Shown here piece after piece: positions 37,259-47,708 of a stretch of 64,000 nt of DNA; the first letter of the stretch is position 1, and the number at the start of each line of letters is the position of its first letter. A program made the translations under genes and the position numbers. Where the stretch lies: positions 1,054,001 to 1,118,000 of the forward strand of contig NZ_KK073874.1 of the NCBI RefSeq assembly GCF_000585375.1. Reading direction: 5' to 3'. The notes under the pieces are model-generated. The model made no database searches, was not told where the DNA came from, and saw nothing but the letters and a program-made list of their open reading frames with translations. Source of the stretch: Cryptosporangium arvum DSM 44712. Lineage in GTDB: Bacteria > Actinomycetota > Actinomycetes > Mycobacteriales > Cryptosporangiaceae.

Positions 37259-37938
37259 GCAAACTACTGGTTGTCGAGGACAATCCGGATATCGCACTCG
37301 GGCTGAAGCTCTTGTTCGAGCGTGCCGGACACAACGTCGAGCACGCCCAGGACGGGCGGGAGGGCCTGCGGCTGGTGCACAAGGTCCGGCCCGACCTGGT
37401 GGTGCTCGACATCGGGCTGCCGATCATGGACGGCTGGCAGGTGCTCGAGCGGGTGCGTGACATCTCGGATGTCCCCGTGCTGCTGCTGACCGCCCATGGG
37501 CAGGAGCGCGACAAGGTGCGCGGCCTGCACGGAGGTGCGGACGACTACCTGACCAAGCCGTTCACCAACGGTGAGCTGCTGGCCCGGGTGACGGCGCTGT
37601 TGCGCCGCTCGTCGGCGCCGGACTGGTCGGAGGAGATCTACGACGACGGCCGGCTCCAGCTCGACCCGGTGCGCCGGTCGGTGACCGTGGACGGGGAGTC
37701 GGTGCACCTGACGCCGATCGAGTTCCGGCTGCTGAACACGCTGGCCCGGCACAAGGGCGCGGTGCTCTCTCCGTCGCAGTTGCTCTCGCAGGTGTGGGAC
37801 GACCCGACCGGGATCGGTGCCGAACGCGTCAAGTTCGCCGTGCTGCGCCTACGCCGCCGCCTCGGCTGGTCCGACCCGTCCGACTCCCCGATCGAGTCCG
37901 TGAGAGGAGTCGGCTACCGCTACCGCCCCCCGGCGTGA
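37255..37938 (+). CDS. OmpR-family response regulator
   Basis: 227 residues. Receiver domain: acidic pocket VVEDNPD (6-12), phospho-acceptor Asp in VVLDIGLPIMDG (~50), switch LLTAHG and the conserved Lys in YLTKPF. The C-terminal winged-helix DNA-binding domain (~130-225) contains HLTPIEFRLLNTLARHKG, VLSPSQLLSQVWDD and the closing ESVRGVGYRYRPP. Start GTG overlaps the kinase stop. Its regulon is not evident from the sequence; autoregulation via the divergent kinase promoter is one guess. Confidence 0.95.
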   Translation: MSKLLVVEDNPDIALGLKLLFERAGHNVEHAQDGREGLRLVHKVRPDLVVLDIGLPIMDGWQVLERVRDISDVPVLLLTAHGQERDKVRGLHGGADDYLTKPFTNGELLARVTALLRRSSAPDWSEEIYDDGRLQLDPVRRSVTVDGESVHLTPIEFRLLNTLARHKGAVLSPSQLLSQVWDDPTGIGAERVKFAVLRLRRRLGWSDPSDSPIESVRGVGYRYRPPA

Positions 37939-37957
37939 GACTGATAGGCTCGTGCCT

Positions 37958-38531
37958 ATGAGTAGGCCGATGCGGAGGTTCGGGGTCACCGTCGAGGAGT
38001 GGCTCGCCGCTTGTGAGGCTGCGGGCCCGGGCCGGCGCGTCGAAGTTGTCGACGGGGAGTTCGTGATGCGACGCGTGGGTGGGAATCCGCACCATTTCGT
38101 GAGCTACCGGCTCGCTCAGGAGTTCATGCGGCAGTGGCCCGGTGCTGTCGCGTCGCCACCTGTGCAGTGGGGCCTGGAGTTCGCCGAAGACGGAGCGATG
38201 CTGACCGCGCGATTCCCCGATGTGCTGGTGGATGGGGACGCGTTGTTGAACGCAACGACATTTGTCGGCGTGCCGAGCGCCGTTGTCGAGGTGGTCGCCG
38301 ACCACCACTCTCGCGGAGATGAACCGGAAGCGGCGGGAGTACCGCGAAGCGGGCGCCCCCGTCTTCTTGGAGGCGTATTTAACCGACTCGCTCGACGTCC
38401 ACCTCGAATGGCAGGCCTTGGAGGACTCGCGCTGGGTCACCATCGCAGCAGCCGGAGCAAACACGGAACTACGAGTGGACGGACCCCGGCCCTTCTCCGT
38501 GGTGCCCAACGCGTTGCTGAGGCCCCAGTAG
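37958..38531 (+). pseudogene. Uma2-family (DUF820) gene broken by a frameshift
   Basis: From ATG 37958 one frame gives a good Uma2 N-terminal half: VTVEEWLAACEAAGPGRRVE, VDGEFVMRR, FPDVLVDGDALL and PSAVVEVVA. Near 38297-38322 the similarity jumps to the next frame (+1), which continues EMNRKRREYREAGAPVFLEA and ends at TAG 38531 with the usual Uma2 tail. The family has a PD-(D/E)xK-type nuclease fold. A one-base insertion or two-base deletion (or a sequencing error) explains it. The unshifted frame runs on into the DUF885 gene. Many genomes carry multiple Uma2 copies, so loss of one may be harmless. Confidence 0.72.
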
Positions 38532-38542
38532 GGTTGCGCGTC

Positions 38543-40138
38543 ATGACGCGTGAGTTCCGCAAGACGGCGGAGGCCGTCGTCGACGATCTGCTCGGGGGCG
38601 ACCCGGTCGCGGCGTACTACGTCGGTGACCACCGCACCGATCACGAGCTCCCCGACTACTCGGCCGACGCGGTCGCCGAGCGGGTGCGGCGCCTGCGCGA
38701 GGACGCCGACGCGCTCGTCGAGATCGACCCCGACGACCTCGGCCCCGAGGACGCCGTCGACGTGCAACTGCTCGCGTCCGCCGTCGACGAGCGGCTGTTC
38801 GCGCTCACCGAGCTGCGCGAACACGAGTGGAACCCGCTCGTCCACAACCCGGGCGCGCTGCTCGACGGGCTGATCACCCGCGAGTTCGCCCCGCCGGCCG
38901 AACGCCTGGAGGCGCTCGTCGACCGGCTCCGCACGATCCCGGACGCACTGGCCACCGCCGAGAACGTCCTGCGTGACTGCCCGCGCATCCACGTCGAGAC
39001 CGCGCTCGGCCAGCTCGAGGGCACGGCCGCGCTGATCACCGACGACGTGCCCCGGCTCGCCGCCGAGGTGCCCGGCTTCGACGTCACCGCACCGCGCACC
39101 GCCGCGCTGGCCGCGCTCGACCGGCACCGCGCCTGGCTCACCGACCACCTCGAGACCGCGGTCGGCGAGGCCCGGCTGGGGCGTCGCCGCTGGGAGGCCA
39201 AGCTCTGGCACGAGCTGGACTCGGAACTCACCGCGGGCGCGCTGCTCGACGCGGCCGAGAAGCGCTTGGCTGACGTCGGCGAACAGATCCGCGAAGCGGC
39301 GAAAGAACTGACCGGCACCGACGACGTGCGCGCCGCCCTCGACGCGCTGGCCGCCGACCGCCCGGACGACGCGACCGTGCTCGCCCGCGCCCAGGAGGGC
39401 CTCCGCGCGACGATCGAGTTCGTCCGGGAGCACGACCTGGTCTCGCTCACCGACGACGAATGCCGCGTCATCGAGATGCCGGAGTTCGCGCGGGGCGTGG
39501 CGATCGCCTACTGCGACGCCCCCGGCCCGCTGGAGACCGCGCCGCTGCCGACGTTCTACGCGATCGCGCCGACCCCGGCCGACTGGTCCGCCGACCGGCG
39601 CGACTCGTTCTACCGCGAGTACAACGACCACATGCTGCGCAACCTGACCGTGCACGAGGCCGTACCCGGGCACTTCCTGCAGCTCTCGCACGCCCGCCGG
39701 TTCCGGGCCGGCACCCGTGCCCGTGCGCTCTGCATGTCCGGCTCGTTCGTCGAGGGCTGGGCGGTCTACGCCGAGGAGATGATGGTCGACGCCGGCTTCG
39801 GCGGCCCGCAGGTGCGGATGCAGCAGCTCAAAATGCAGCTGCGCATGACGATCAACGCGCTGCTCGACCAGCTCGTGCACGCCGAGGGCCTGGCGGAGGC
39901 CGACGCGATGGCGCTGATGCTGGACAAGGGCTTCCAGGAGGAGCGCGAGGCGGCCGGGAAGTGGCGCCGGGCGCTGCTCACCGCGGGCCAGCTCTCCACG
40001 TACTTCGTCGGCTACACCGAGGTGAGCGCAGTCGCCGCGGCCCGCCCGTCGGACGTGCCGGTGAAAACCTGGCACGACCGCATGCTCGCCCACGGCTCTC
40101 CGTCCCCGCGCCACCTGAGGACGCTCCTCGACGTCTGA
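38543..40138 (+). CDS. DUF885-family zinc peptidase-like protein
   Basis: 531 residues from the ATG at 38543. DUF885 members are predicted metallopeptidases. The zinc motif HEAVPGHFLQLSHARRF (HExxxGH type) lies at ~370, with the downstream Glu in GSFVEGWAVYAEEMM. The rest is mostly helical. No signal peptide or membrane helix, so cytoplasmic. A dipeptidase or carboxypeptidase role is possible but unproven for the family. It starts 11 bases after the frameshifted Uma2 gene and ends 111 bases before eno. Confidence 0.85.
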   Translation: MTREFRKTAEAVVDDLLGGDPVAAYYVGDHRTDHELPDYSADAVAERVRRLREDADALVEIDPDDLGPEDAVDVQLLASAVDERLFALTELREHEWNPLVHNPGALLDGLITREFAPPAERLEALVDRLRTIPDALATAENVLRDCPRIHVETALGQLEGTAALITDDVPRLAAEVPGFDVTAPRTAALAALDRHRAWLTDHLETAVGEARLGRRRWEAKLWHELDSELTAGALLDAAEKRLADVGEQIREAAKELTGTDDVRAALDALAADRPDDATVLARAQEGLRATIEFVREHDLVSLTDDECRVIEMPEFARGVAIAYCDAPGPLETAPLPTFYAIAPTPADWSADRRDSFYREYNDHMLRNLTVHEAVPGHFLQLSHARRFRAGTRARALCMSGSFVEGWAVYAEEMMVDAGFGGPQVRMQQLKMQLRMTINALLDQLVHAEGLAEADAMALMLDKGFQEEREAAGKWRRALLTAGQLSTYFVGYTEVSAVAAARPSDVPVKTWHDRMLAHGSPSPRHLRTLLDV

Positions 40139-41532
<1,394 letters not shown>

Positions 41533-41533
<1 letters not shown>

Positions 41534-42231
41534 TGGCCGGTCCGCGCCGTACTCCCAGTGGCCAGCGTCCGTCCCGGGCCGGTGGCAACCGCCGCCCGTC
41601 GACGTCGTCGGCGGCCAGGAGTGCGGCGCGGAACTCCACCCCGCGGGGTACGACCCCGCACGGCGGGCGCGTCACCGGCCGGGTGCCCGGCAAGCAGCGT
41701 GACTACCCGGTCTCGTCGCTGCCGGCCCAGCGGCGGGGCGCGGGACGCAGCCCGGGCGCCGGTAGCCGCGAAGGGCGCAGGCCGGGCGTCCGCCGCACCG
41801 CGGCCTCCGCGACCGCGGCGCTCGACGGACGCCGGTTCGTCCGGCGTGGCGAAGGCCGGTTCACCGGCCGCGCGGCCGTGCTCGCGATCCTGTTCGCGGT
41901 GCTCGTGCTGACGCTCGCGTACCCGGTCCAGCAGTACCTCGCTCAGCGGTCGCAGATCGCGGAGGCCGAGCGCGCCCAGGCCCGCCAGAACGAGCGGATC
42001 GCGGCGCTACGCTCGGAGCTGGACGCGTGGAACGATCCCGAGTACGTCAAGGGTCAGGCCCGGTCGCGTCTGCAACTGACCCAACCAGGGGAGAAGCGGT
42101 ACGTCGTGCAGGACCCGTCACGCGGTAACGGAGGCCCCACCTCCACCGAGCCGTCCGGTTCGCCGGTCAACGACCCGCGCTCCTGGTACGGGCGGCTCTG
42201 GGACAGCGTCGAGGCGGCCGACCAAAAGTGA
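41533..42231 (+). CDS. ftsB: FtsB/DivIC-type septum formation initiator
   Basis: 232 residues. The ATG overlaps the eno stop as TGATG. A long basic, disordered N-terminal region (~1-112) is followed by one membrane helix (114-133, AVLAILFAVLVLTLAYPVQQ), an extracytoplasmic coiled coil (~134-165) and the DivIC signature DPEYVKGQARSRLQLTQPGE. It would take part in the FtsQLB divisome complex. The DivIC-like gene after eno is the usual actinobacterial arrangement. The long N-terminal extension is typical of actinobacterial members. Confidence 0.9.
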
Positions 42232-42719
42232 CAGGTCTGTCGGAAGCCGATCACGAGACGGTGGCGGCTCAGCTCGGGCGCGTCCCGCGCGGCGCGATCG
42301 GCGTCGCGCACCGCTGCCCGTGCGGCGCGCCGGACGTCGTCGAGACCGCGCCGCGGCTGCCCGACGGCACGCCGTTCCCGACCACGTTCTACCTGACCTG
42401 CCCCCGGCTGGCCGGGCTGCTGTCCACCGAGGAGTCCGGCGGGTTGATGCGCGACATGTCCGCGCGCCTCGAAGAGGACCCGGAGCTCGCCGCCCGCTAC
42501 GAGACCGCCCATCAGGACTACCTGGAGCGCCGGCGCAAGCTCGGCGAGGTGCCGGAGATCGACGGGGTGACCGCGGGCGGCATGCCCACCCGGGTCAAGT
42601 GCCTGCACGCGCTGGCCGGTCACGCGCTGGCTGCCGGTCCGGGCGTCAACCCGTTCGGCGACGAGGCCGTCGAAGCCGTCGGCAACTGGTGGGAGCGGAA
42701 CCCGTGCGGCGAACGATGA
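42228..42719 (+). CDS. DUF501 protein
   Basis: 163 residues, starting with GTG in a GTGA overlap with the ftsB stop. Sequence features match DUF501: GVAHRCPCGAPDVVETAPRL, PTTFYLTCPRL, GGMPTRVKCLHALAGHALA and GVNPFGDEAV. Conserved Cys and His residues could bind metal. Function unknown; it is nearly always placed between the ftsB-like gene and ppx in actinobacteria, as here. Its stop overlaps the ppx start. Confidence 0.92.
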   Translation: MTGLSEADHETVAAQLGRVPRGAIGVAHRCPCGAPDVVETAPRLPDGTPFPTTFYLTCPRLAGLLSTEESGGLMRDMSARLEEDPELAARYETAHQDYLERRRKLGEVPEIDGVTAGGMPTRVKCLHALAGHALAAGPGVNPFGDEAVEAVGNWWERNPCGER

Positions 42720-43624
42720 GGGTCGCGGCGATCGACTGCGGGACGAACTCGATCCGTCTGCTGGTGGCTGATCTCTCCGACGACACTCTGGTCGACGTCG
42801 TGCGCGAGATGACGATCGTGCGGCTCGGTCAGGGCGTGGACGAGACGGGCCGGCTCGCGCCCGAAGCGATCGAGCGCACCCGGGTGGCGCTCGCCGGCTA
42901 CGCGTCGCAGATCCGGGAGCTCGGCGCCGAGCGCGTGCGCATGGTCGCCACCAGCGCGAGCCGCGACGCGTCGAACGCCGACGACTTCCGCGCGATGGTG
43001 CTCTCGACGCTGGGCCGCGCGCCCGAGGTGATCACCGGCGACGAGGAGGCGCGGCTGTCGTTCGACGGCGCCGTGCGTGGGCTGCGCAGCGGCGAGCCGC
43101 CGTATCTCGTCGTCGACATCGGTGGCGGTTCCACCGAGTTCGTGCTCGGCACCGACGGGGTGGACGCGGCCCGTTCGGTGGACATCGGCTGTGTGCGCCT
43201 CACCGAGCGCCACCTGCGCAGCGACCCGCCCACGGCGGCCGAGATCACGGCGACCGAGCGGGACGTCGTCGCGGCCGTCGACCTCGCCCGTGAGGTCGTG
43301 CCGGTGGAGAAGGCCAGGACGCTCGTCGGGCTCGCCGGATCGGTCACCACCGTGACCGCGCTCGCGCTCGGGCTCACCGGGTACGACCCGGCCGCGATCC
43401 ACCACGCCCGGATCAGCCGTGACCAGGTCACCGAGGTGACCGACCGGCTGCTCACCCAGACCCGCGAGCAGCGCGCGGCCTACCCGGTCATGCACCCCGG
43501 CCGGGTGGACGTGATCGGCGCCGGCGCCCTGGTGCTGCGCGTGATCATGGACCAGGTCGGCGCGGACTCGGTCGTCGCCTCCGAGCACGACATCCTCGAC
43601 GGCATCGCCTGGTCGCTGTCCTAG
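42716..43624 (+). CDS. ppx: Ppx/GppA-family exopolyphosphatase
   Basis: 302 residues from the ATG at 42716, in an ATGA overlap with the DUF501 stop. ASKHA-fold signatures: AIDCGTNSIRLLVAD, phosphate loop VDIGGGSTEFVLG and GLAGSVTTVTALALG. The short form lacks the extra C-terminal domains of E. coli Ppx, like the short actinobacterial Ppx1 proteins. It hydrolyses polyphosphate and/or pppGpp. It converges with the next gene; the two stop codons share CTAG. Confidence 0.93.
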   Translation: MRVAAIDCGTNSIRLLVADLSDDTLVDVVREMTIVRLGQGVDETGRLAPEAIERTRVALAGYASQIRELGAERVRMVATSASRDASNADDFRAMVLSTLGRAPEVITGDEEARLSFDGAVRGLRSGEPPYLVVDIGGGSTEFVLGTDGVDAARSVDIGCVRLTERHLRSDPPTAAEITATERDVVAAVDLAREVVPVEKARTLVGLAGSVTTVTALALGLTGYDPAAIHHARISRDQVTEVTDRLLTQTREQRAAYPVMHPGRVDVIGAGALVLRVIMDQVGADSVVASEHDILDGIAWSLS

Positions 43625-44043
43625 CCGGTCCGCCGCACGTCCGCCCGGAACTGCTCCTTGGGCTCGCCCTCGTCGCGGGTCCACCACCAGGAGTAGGTCA
43701 GGGAGCCGGGCTGCGGCGCGGTGATCACGATGCGGGCGGTCAGGCCCCCGTCGTACGCGGTGAAGATCCCGGGCTTGCTCTCGTTGAACGTCACCACGCC
43801 CGGTAGTTCCGTGCAGCACACGTGCAGGGCCTGCCGGCCGTCCTCGCTCGTCGTCAGGACCGAATGCTCGACGTGGTGCAGGCCGCGACGGTCCGACGTG
43901 GCCTCGTAGTCGATGACCACTCCGCGAGCCGAGACGACCGGCGTCACCACCAGCCGGGCCAGGAACGGCCCGGACTCCGCGCCGTCGCCGCGCCCGCGGT
44001 ACAGCCCCGGGGCGGCGAGCAGATCGGCTAGCAGTGTGCTCAT
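43621..44043 (-). CDS. Conserved hypothetical protein, beta-rich
   Basis: 140 residues. Alternating strands such as FLARLVVTPVVSARGVVIDY, HHVEHSVLTTSE, ARIVITAPQPGSLTYSWWW suggest a small beta-barrel of lipocalin or fatty-acid-binding type. No signal peptide or catalytic motif is visible. The stop TAG is shared in a CTAG with the ppx stop. The family is not recognised with confidence. Confidence 0.7.
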   Translation of the reverse strand: MSTLLADLLAAPGLYRGRGDGAESGPFLARLVVTPVVSARGVVIDYEATSDRRGLHHVEHSVLTTSEDGRQALHVCCTELPGVVTFNESKPGIFTAYDGGLTARIVITAPQPGSLTYSWWWTRDEGEPKEQFRADVRRTG

Positions 44044-44202
44044 GCGCGCACGTTATCCGGTCGCCTCCAGCGGTCGAAAACAGGGATCAGCGCCCCTTCC
44101 GCATCGATTCAGGGAGGTTGATGTCGATTGTGACGTAGCGCCGGATCGGTTCCACGGGGTCCACTCGCGTGATTGGGTGACGCCAATCGAAGGGAGTCTG
44201 CC

Positions 44203-44877
44203 GTGGGTGAGAACGTAAGTTTTCGAACTGATGGCGGTACGGCGGACGGCTACCTAGCGCGGCCGGACAGCGAGAGCGGACCGGGCATTCTGGTGCTGCC
44301 CGCTTGGTGGGGTCTGGGCGGACAGATCAGGTCGGTAGCCGACCGTTTAGCCGGCGAAGGCTTCGTGGCCCTGGCGCCGGACGTCTACGGCGGCACGGTG
44401 GTGAGCGACGCCGACGAGGCGCAGAGACTCGCCGAGGATCTCTCCGCTGACCGGGTGGCGGCTGACCTGGTCGGAGCAGCCGGGTTCCTGGCCGGGGCGG
44501 TGGGCGGCACGATCGGCGCCGTCGGTTTCGGACTCGGTGGGTCGCTCGCGTTGTTCGCGGCCGGCCTGAGCGACGACGTGATCGCGGCCGGGGCGTTCTA
44601 CCCCCTCGTGCCGTGGCAGCCGACGACGCCGAACTGGGCCGCCTTCGGGGGCACGACCGCGATCGTGCACGCCGCCGACGAGGACGCGTCCACCACCGGG
44701 CCGGAACTCGAGCTCGCGAAGAAAGCGGTCGAAGCGGCCGGGGGTGACCTGACGGTCCACGAGTACCCCGGCACCAAGCGCGGCTTCTACAACGACGACC
44801 GCCCGGACAGCTACGACCCCCACGCGGCCGCGACCGCGTGGGCCCGCACACTCGAGGTGTTCCGCCGCACGCCGTGA
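44203..44877 (+). CDS. Dienelactone hydrolase-like protein, probable pseudoenzyme
   Basis: 224 residues from the GTG at 44203, preceded by AAGGGAG. The alpha/beta-hydrolase fold of dienelactone hydrolases is clear: GILVLPAWWGLGGQIRSVAD, GFVALAPDVYGG and AVGFGLGGSLALFAA. Active members have Cys or Ser in the third position of the GFCxGG elbow; here it is Gly110. The usual HGF of the closing loop reads KRGF (YPGTKRGFYND, Arg193). With both nucleophile and His gone, hydrolysis by the normal mechanism is not possible. A ligand-binding role, or a misassigned subfamily, is possible. A strong terminator follows at 44884. Confidence 0.78.
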   Translation: MGENVSFRTDGGTADGYLARPDSESGPGILVLPAWWGLGGQIRSVADRLAGEGFVALAPDVYGGTVVSDADEAQRLAEDLSADRVAADLVGAAGFLAGAVGGTIGAVGFGLGGSLALFAAGLSDDVIAAGAFYPLVPWQPTTPNWAAFGGTTAIVHAADEDASTTGPELELAKKAVEAAGGDLTVHEYPGTKRGFYNDDRPDSYDPHAAATAWARTLEVFRRTP

Positions 44878-44883
44878 GCCTGG

Positions 44884-44914
44884 AACCGGGGGTGTGGGCC
44901 CCACACCCCCGGTT
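44884..44914. terminator. Terminator after the dienelactone hydrolase-like gene
   Basis: A perfect inverted repeat of 15 bases (AACCGGGGGTGTGGG and its complement) with almost no spacer; in RNA the loop opens to 3-5 bases. It begins 7 bases after the stop codon and separates this gene from the downstream glycosylase gene. Confidence 0.88.
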
Positions 44915-44937
44915 CGGCCATCGGCGAAGATGGAAGG

Positions 44938-45705
44938 ATGGGCCGACCCGCATACCTCGATGCGGACGCACCGGTTGCCGCCGACGCGGCGCAGGTGCGC
45001 GAACTCGCCGCCGGGGCGCAGAACCTCGACGAGCTGGACGCAGGCGTAGCGCACTGCCGGGCGTGCGACCGCCTGGTCGAGTGGCGCGAGCGGGTCGCGG
45101 CCGAGAAACGGGCCGCGTTCGCCGACCAGACCTACTGGGGACGCCCGGCGCCCGGCTTCGGCCCTCCGGATGCCCGGATCCTGGTGCTGGGCCTGGCCCC
45201 GGCCGCCCACGGTGCGAACCGCACCGGGCGCGTGTTCACCGGCGACCGCTCGGGCGACTGGCTCTACGCCGCACTCCACCGCGCGGGCCTGGCCAACCAG
45301 CCGACGAGCGTCTCGGTCGACGACGGGCTGGAACTCCGCGACGTCCGGATCGCCGCCGCCGTGCGCTGCGCCCCACCGGCGAACAAGCCGACCCCGGTCG
45401 AGCGCGACACCTGTTCCCCCTGGCTGGTCCGCGAACTGCAGCTGATGGCGCCCACCCTCACGGTGATCGTCGCGCTCGGCGCGTTTGCCTGGACGTCGTT
45501 CTGGCCGGTGGTCGGGGCGCTCGGCGGAACAGCACCGCGACCCCGCCCCAGGTTCGGCCACGGAGCCGCCGTCGCGGTGCCGGGAACCGACGTCACGATG
45601 CTCGGCTGCTACCACGTCAGCCAGCAGAACACCTTCACGGGCGTGCTCACCGAGCCTATGCTCGATGGAATATTCGCCCAGGCCAAAGCATTGACACAGA
45701 TGTGA
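44938..45705 (+). CDS. Uracil-DNA glycosylase, family 5 (UdgB)
   Basis: 255 residues; ATG preceded by GGAAGG. Family-5 signatures: the first active-site motif [19 protein letters not shown] and the second [12 protein letters not shown] (HVSxxNT type). Cys residues at CRAC, VRCAPP and DTC match the 4Fe-4S ligands of family 4/5 enzymes. It removes uracil and related deaminated bases from DNA, initiating base excision repair. This fits a high-GC genome with heavy cytosine deamination. Confidence 0.92.
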   Translation: MGRPAYLDADAPVAADAAQVRELAAGAQNLDELDAGVAHCRACDRLVEWRERVAAEKRAAFADQTYWGRPAPGFGPPDARILVLGLAPAAHGANRTGRVFTGDRSGDWLYAALHRAGLANQPTSVSVDDGLELRDVRIAAAVRCAPPANKPTPVERDTCSPWLVRELQLMAPTLTVIVALGAFAWTSFWPVVGALGGTAPRPRPRFGHGAAVAVPGTDVTMLGCYHVSQQNTFTGVLTEPMLDGIFAQAKALTQM

Positions 45706-45958
45706 GAATCCGGATCGGTTTGGACGGGTGACCGGCGGTCAAAACTGTGAACGGGGACATCGTTCGGGGCCGCTGAGGTGTCGGGCGGGACGTCACGGGT
45801 AGCCGGGCAAGTGTGTCGGCGGTCGCATCGCGCGACCGCGCAACGAATCGTTCAAGAGCCCGTGGTTACGCTTTTTACGAGTCGGGACCAGAGCGGGTCC
45901 GGAGCAAGCCTGACGGCGCCAGAACCGGCGCCGCCGCAAGCGCGGAAGGTGCAGAGGC

Positions 45959-47467
45959 ATGAGCGCGGATCGACCGCACATCCTCGTCGTCGGTGGTGGG
46001 TACGTCGGTATGTACACGGCGTTGGAGCTGCAGAAGAAGGCGAAGAAGGCGCGGATCACCGTTGTCGATCCACAGCCTCACATGACCTATCAGCCGTTCC
46101 TCCCCGAGGCCGCCGCCGGCAACCTGGAGCCCCGCCACGTCGTGGCGCCGCTCCGCAAGACGCTGCGGCACGCCCACATCATCACCGGCTACGTCGACAG
46201 CGTGGACCACGCCCACAAGACGGCGCACATCACCCCGGTGGTGGGCAACCCGTACGAGCTGACGTACGACCACATCATTCTCGCGCCGGGCTCGGTCTCC
46301 CGGACGCTTCCCATCCCGGGCCTCAAGGAACACGCGGTCGGCTTCAAGACCATCGGTGAGGCCATCTACCTGCGTAACCAGGTGCTCGGTGAGCTCGACG
46401 CCGCCGACAGCACCGACGACCCGGAGCTGCGCAAGGCCGCCACCACGTTCACGTTCGTCGGCGGTGGCTACGCCGGTATCGAGGCGCTGGCCGAGCTCGA
46501 GGACATGGTCCGCGACGCGGTCAAGTACTACGAGACGCTCAGCCAGTCCGACATCCGGTTCGTGCTGGTCGAGGCGAGCCAGCGGATCCTGCCCGAGGTC
46601 GGCCCCGAGATGGGCGCCTACACCGTGCAGCGCCTCCTCGACCGCGGCATCGACATCCGGCTCAACACGTTCCTGCAGTCCTGCGAGGACGGGATCGTCA
46701 AGCTCTCCGACGGCGACGAGTTCCCGTCGCGGACCGTCGTCTGGACCGCCGGCGTCAAGGCGCACCCGATGCTGGCCAACACCGACCTGCCGCTGGACGA
46801 GCGCGGCCGGGTGACCTGCCTGCCGACGCTGCAGGTCGTCGACCCCGACGGCAACGTCGTCGAGGGCGCGTGGAGCGCCGGTGACTGCGCCGCGGTGCCC
46901 GACCTGAGTTCGGAGACCCCGGGCGCGACCTGCTCGCCGAGCGCGCAGCACGCGGTCCGTCAGGCCAAGCGGCTCGGTGCCAACCTCGGCATCCTGCTCA
47001 ACGGTGGCCAGCCGGAGGACTACCGGCACAAGCACGTCGGTTCGGTGGCGAGCCTCGGCCTGTACAAGGGTGTCGCGCAGGTCTACGGCATCAAGACCAA
47101 GGGCTTCGCGGCCTGGTTCATGCACCGCTCGTACCACCTGAGCCGCGTGCCCACCTTCAACCGCAAGGTGCGGGTGCTCGCCGACTGGACGCTCGCGCTG
47201 TTCCTGCGCCGCGAGGTCGTCGCGCTCGGCCAGCTGCACGACCCGCGGGCCAGCTTCGAGCTGTTCGCGACGCCGACCCCGGCGGCCAGGCCCACCGCCA
47301 CCCCGGCGGCGCCCGCCGGTGGCAAGGCCGGCGACGCCGAATCGGCCAAGCCCGCCGCGAAGCCGGCCGAGACCGCGAAGCCCGCCGAGACCGTCAAGCC
47401 CGCGCAGCCCACGGAGGCCGTCGAGGTGGCCGACGAAGCGCCGGAAAAGGCCCCGGTCGCCCGCTAG
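45959..47467 (+). CDS. ndh: Type II NADH dehydrogenase (NDH-2)
   Basis: 502 residues. FAD-binding VVGGGYVGMYTALEL (10-24), the NADH-binding Rossmann TFVGGGYAGIEALAE (~164) and the second FAD motif GAWSAGDCAAVPDL. The quinone-site and membrane-surface region around ACSPSAQHAVRQA to GFAAWFMHRSYHL is present. A ~60-residue Ala/Pro/Lys-rich tail ends the chain and is probably disordered. It transfers electrons from NADH to the quinone pool without pumping protons. The 253-base upstream gap presumably holds the promoter; no clear hexamer pair was identified. Confidence 0.95.
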   Translation: MSADRPHILVVGGGYVGMYTALELQKKAKKARITVVDPQPHMTYQPFLPEAAAGNLEPRHVVAPLRKTLRHAHIITGYVDSVDHAHKTAHITPVVGNPYELTYDHIILAPGSVSRTLPIPGLKEHAVGFKTIGEAIYLRNQVLGELDAADSTDDPELRKAATTFTFVGGGYAGIEALAELEDMVRDAVKYYETLSQSDIRFVLVEASQRILPEVGPEMGAYTVQRLLDRGIDIRLNTFLQSCEDGIVKLSDGDEFPSRTVVWTAGVKAHPMLANTDLPLDERGRVTCLPTLQVVDPDGNVVEGAWSAGDCAAVPDLSSETPGATCSPSAQHAVRQAKRLGANLGILLNGGQPEDYRHKHVGSVASLGLYKGVAQVYGIKTKGFAAWFMHRSYHLSRVPTFNRKVRVLADWTLALFLRREVVALGQLHDPRASFELFATPTPAARPTATPAAPAGGKAGDAESAKPAAKPAETAKPAETVKPAQPTEAVEVADEAPEKAPVAR

Positions 47468-47497
47468 TAAACACCGGTAGATACGCGATGGTTGCAG

Positions 47498-47528
47498 AAC
47501 GTCGCCCGGCTGGTTGCCGGGCGACGTT
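47498..47528. terminator. Terminator after ndh
   Basis: A perfect 13-base stem (AACGTCGCCCGGC at 47498-47510 with its complement at 47516-47528) and a 5-base loop, 31 bases after the ndh stop. Confidence 0.9.
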
Positions 47529-47616
47529 ACCTGTTCACTTATGGCCGGACTGACCGATCCCACTTCTGGCAAAGCCGATACACCAGCGGGGTTCGCCCCC
47601 GTACGGTGATTGCCGA

Positions 47617-47699
47617 GTCCGGATGGTGGAATGGCAGACACGGCCGTCTTAAAAACGGCTGCTCGAAAGAGCGTGCGGGTTCGAGTCCCGCTCCGGGCA
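47617..47699 (+). tRNA. tRNA-Leu (anticodon UAA)
   Basis: 83 bases. Acceptor GTCCGGA pairs with TCCGGGC (one G-U). The anticodon arm GCCGT-CTTAAAA-ACGGC presents TAA. A long class II variable arm (TGCTCGAAAGAGCG) and the T-loop GGTTCGAGTCC complete the fold. The CCA end is not encoded. It reads UUA (and UUG) codons, rare in such GC-rich genomes; in streptomycetes the UUA-reading tRNA is the developmental regulator BldA. Upstream lies ndh and its terminator; downstream, convergent, is lysX. Confidence 0.96.
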
Positions 47700-47708
47700 C
47701 TGAATTAC

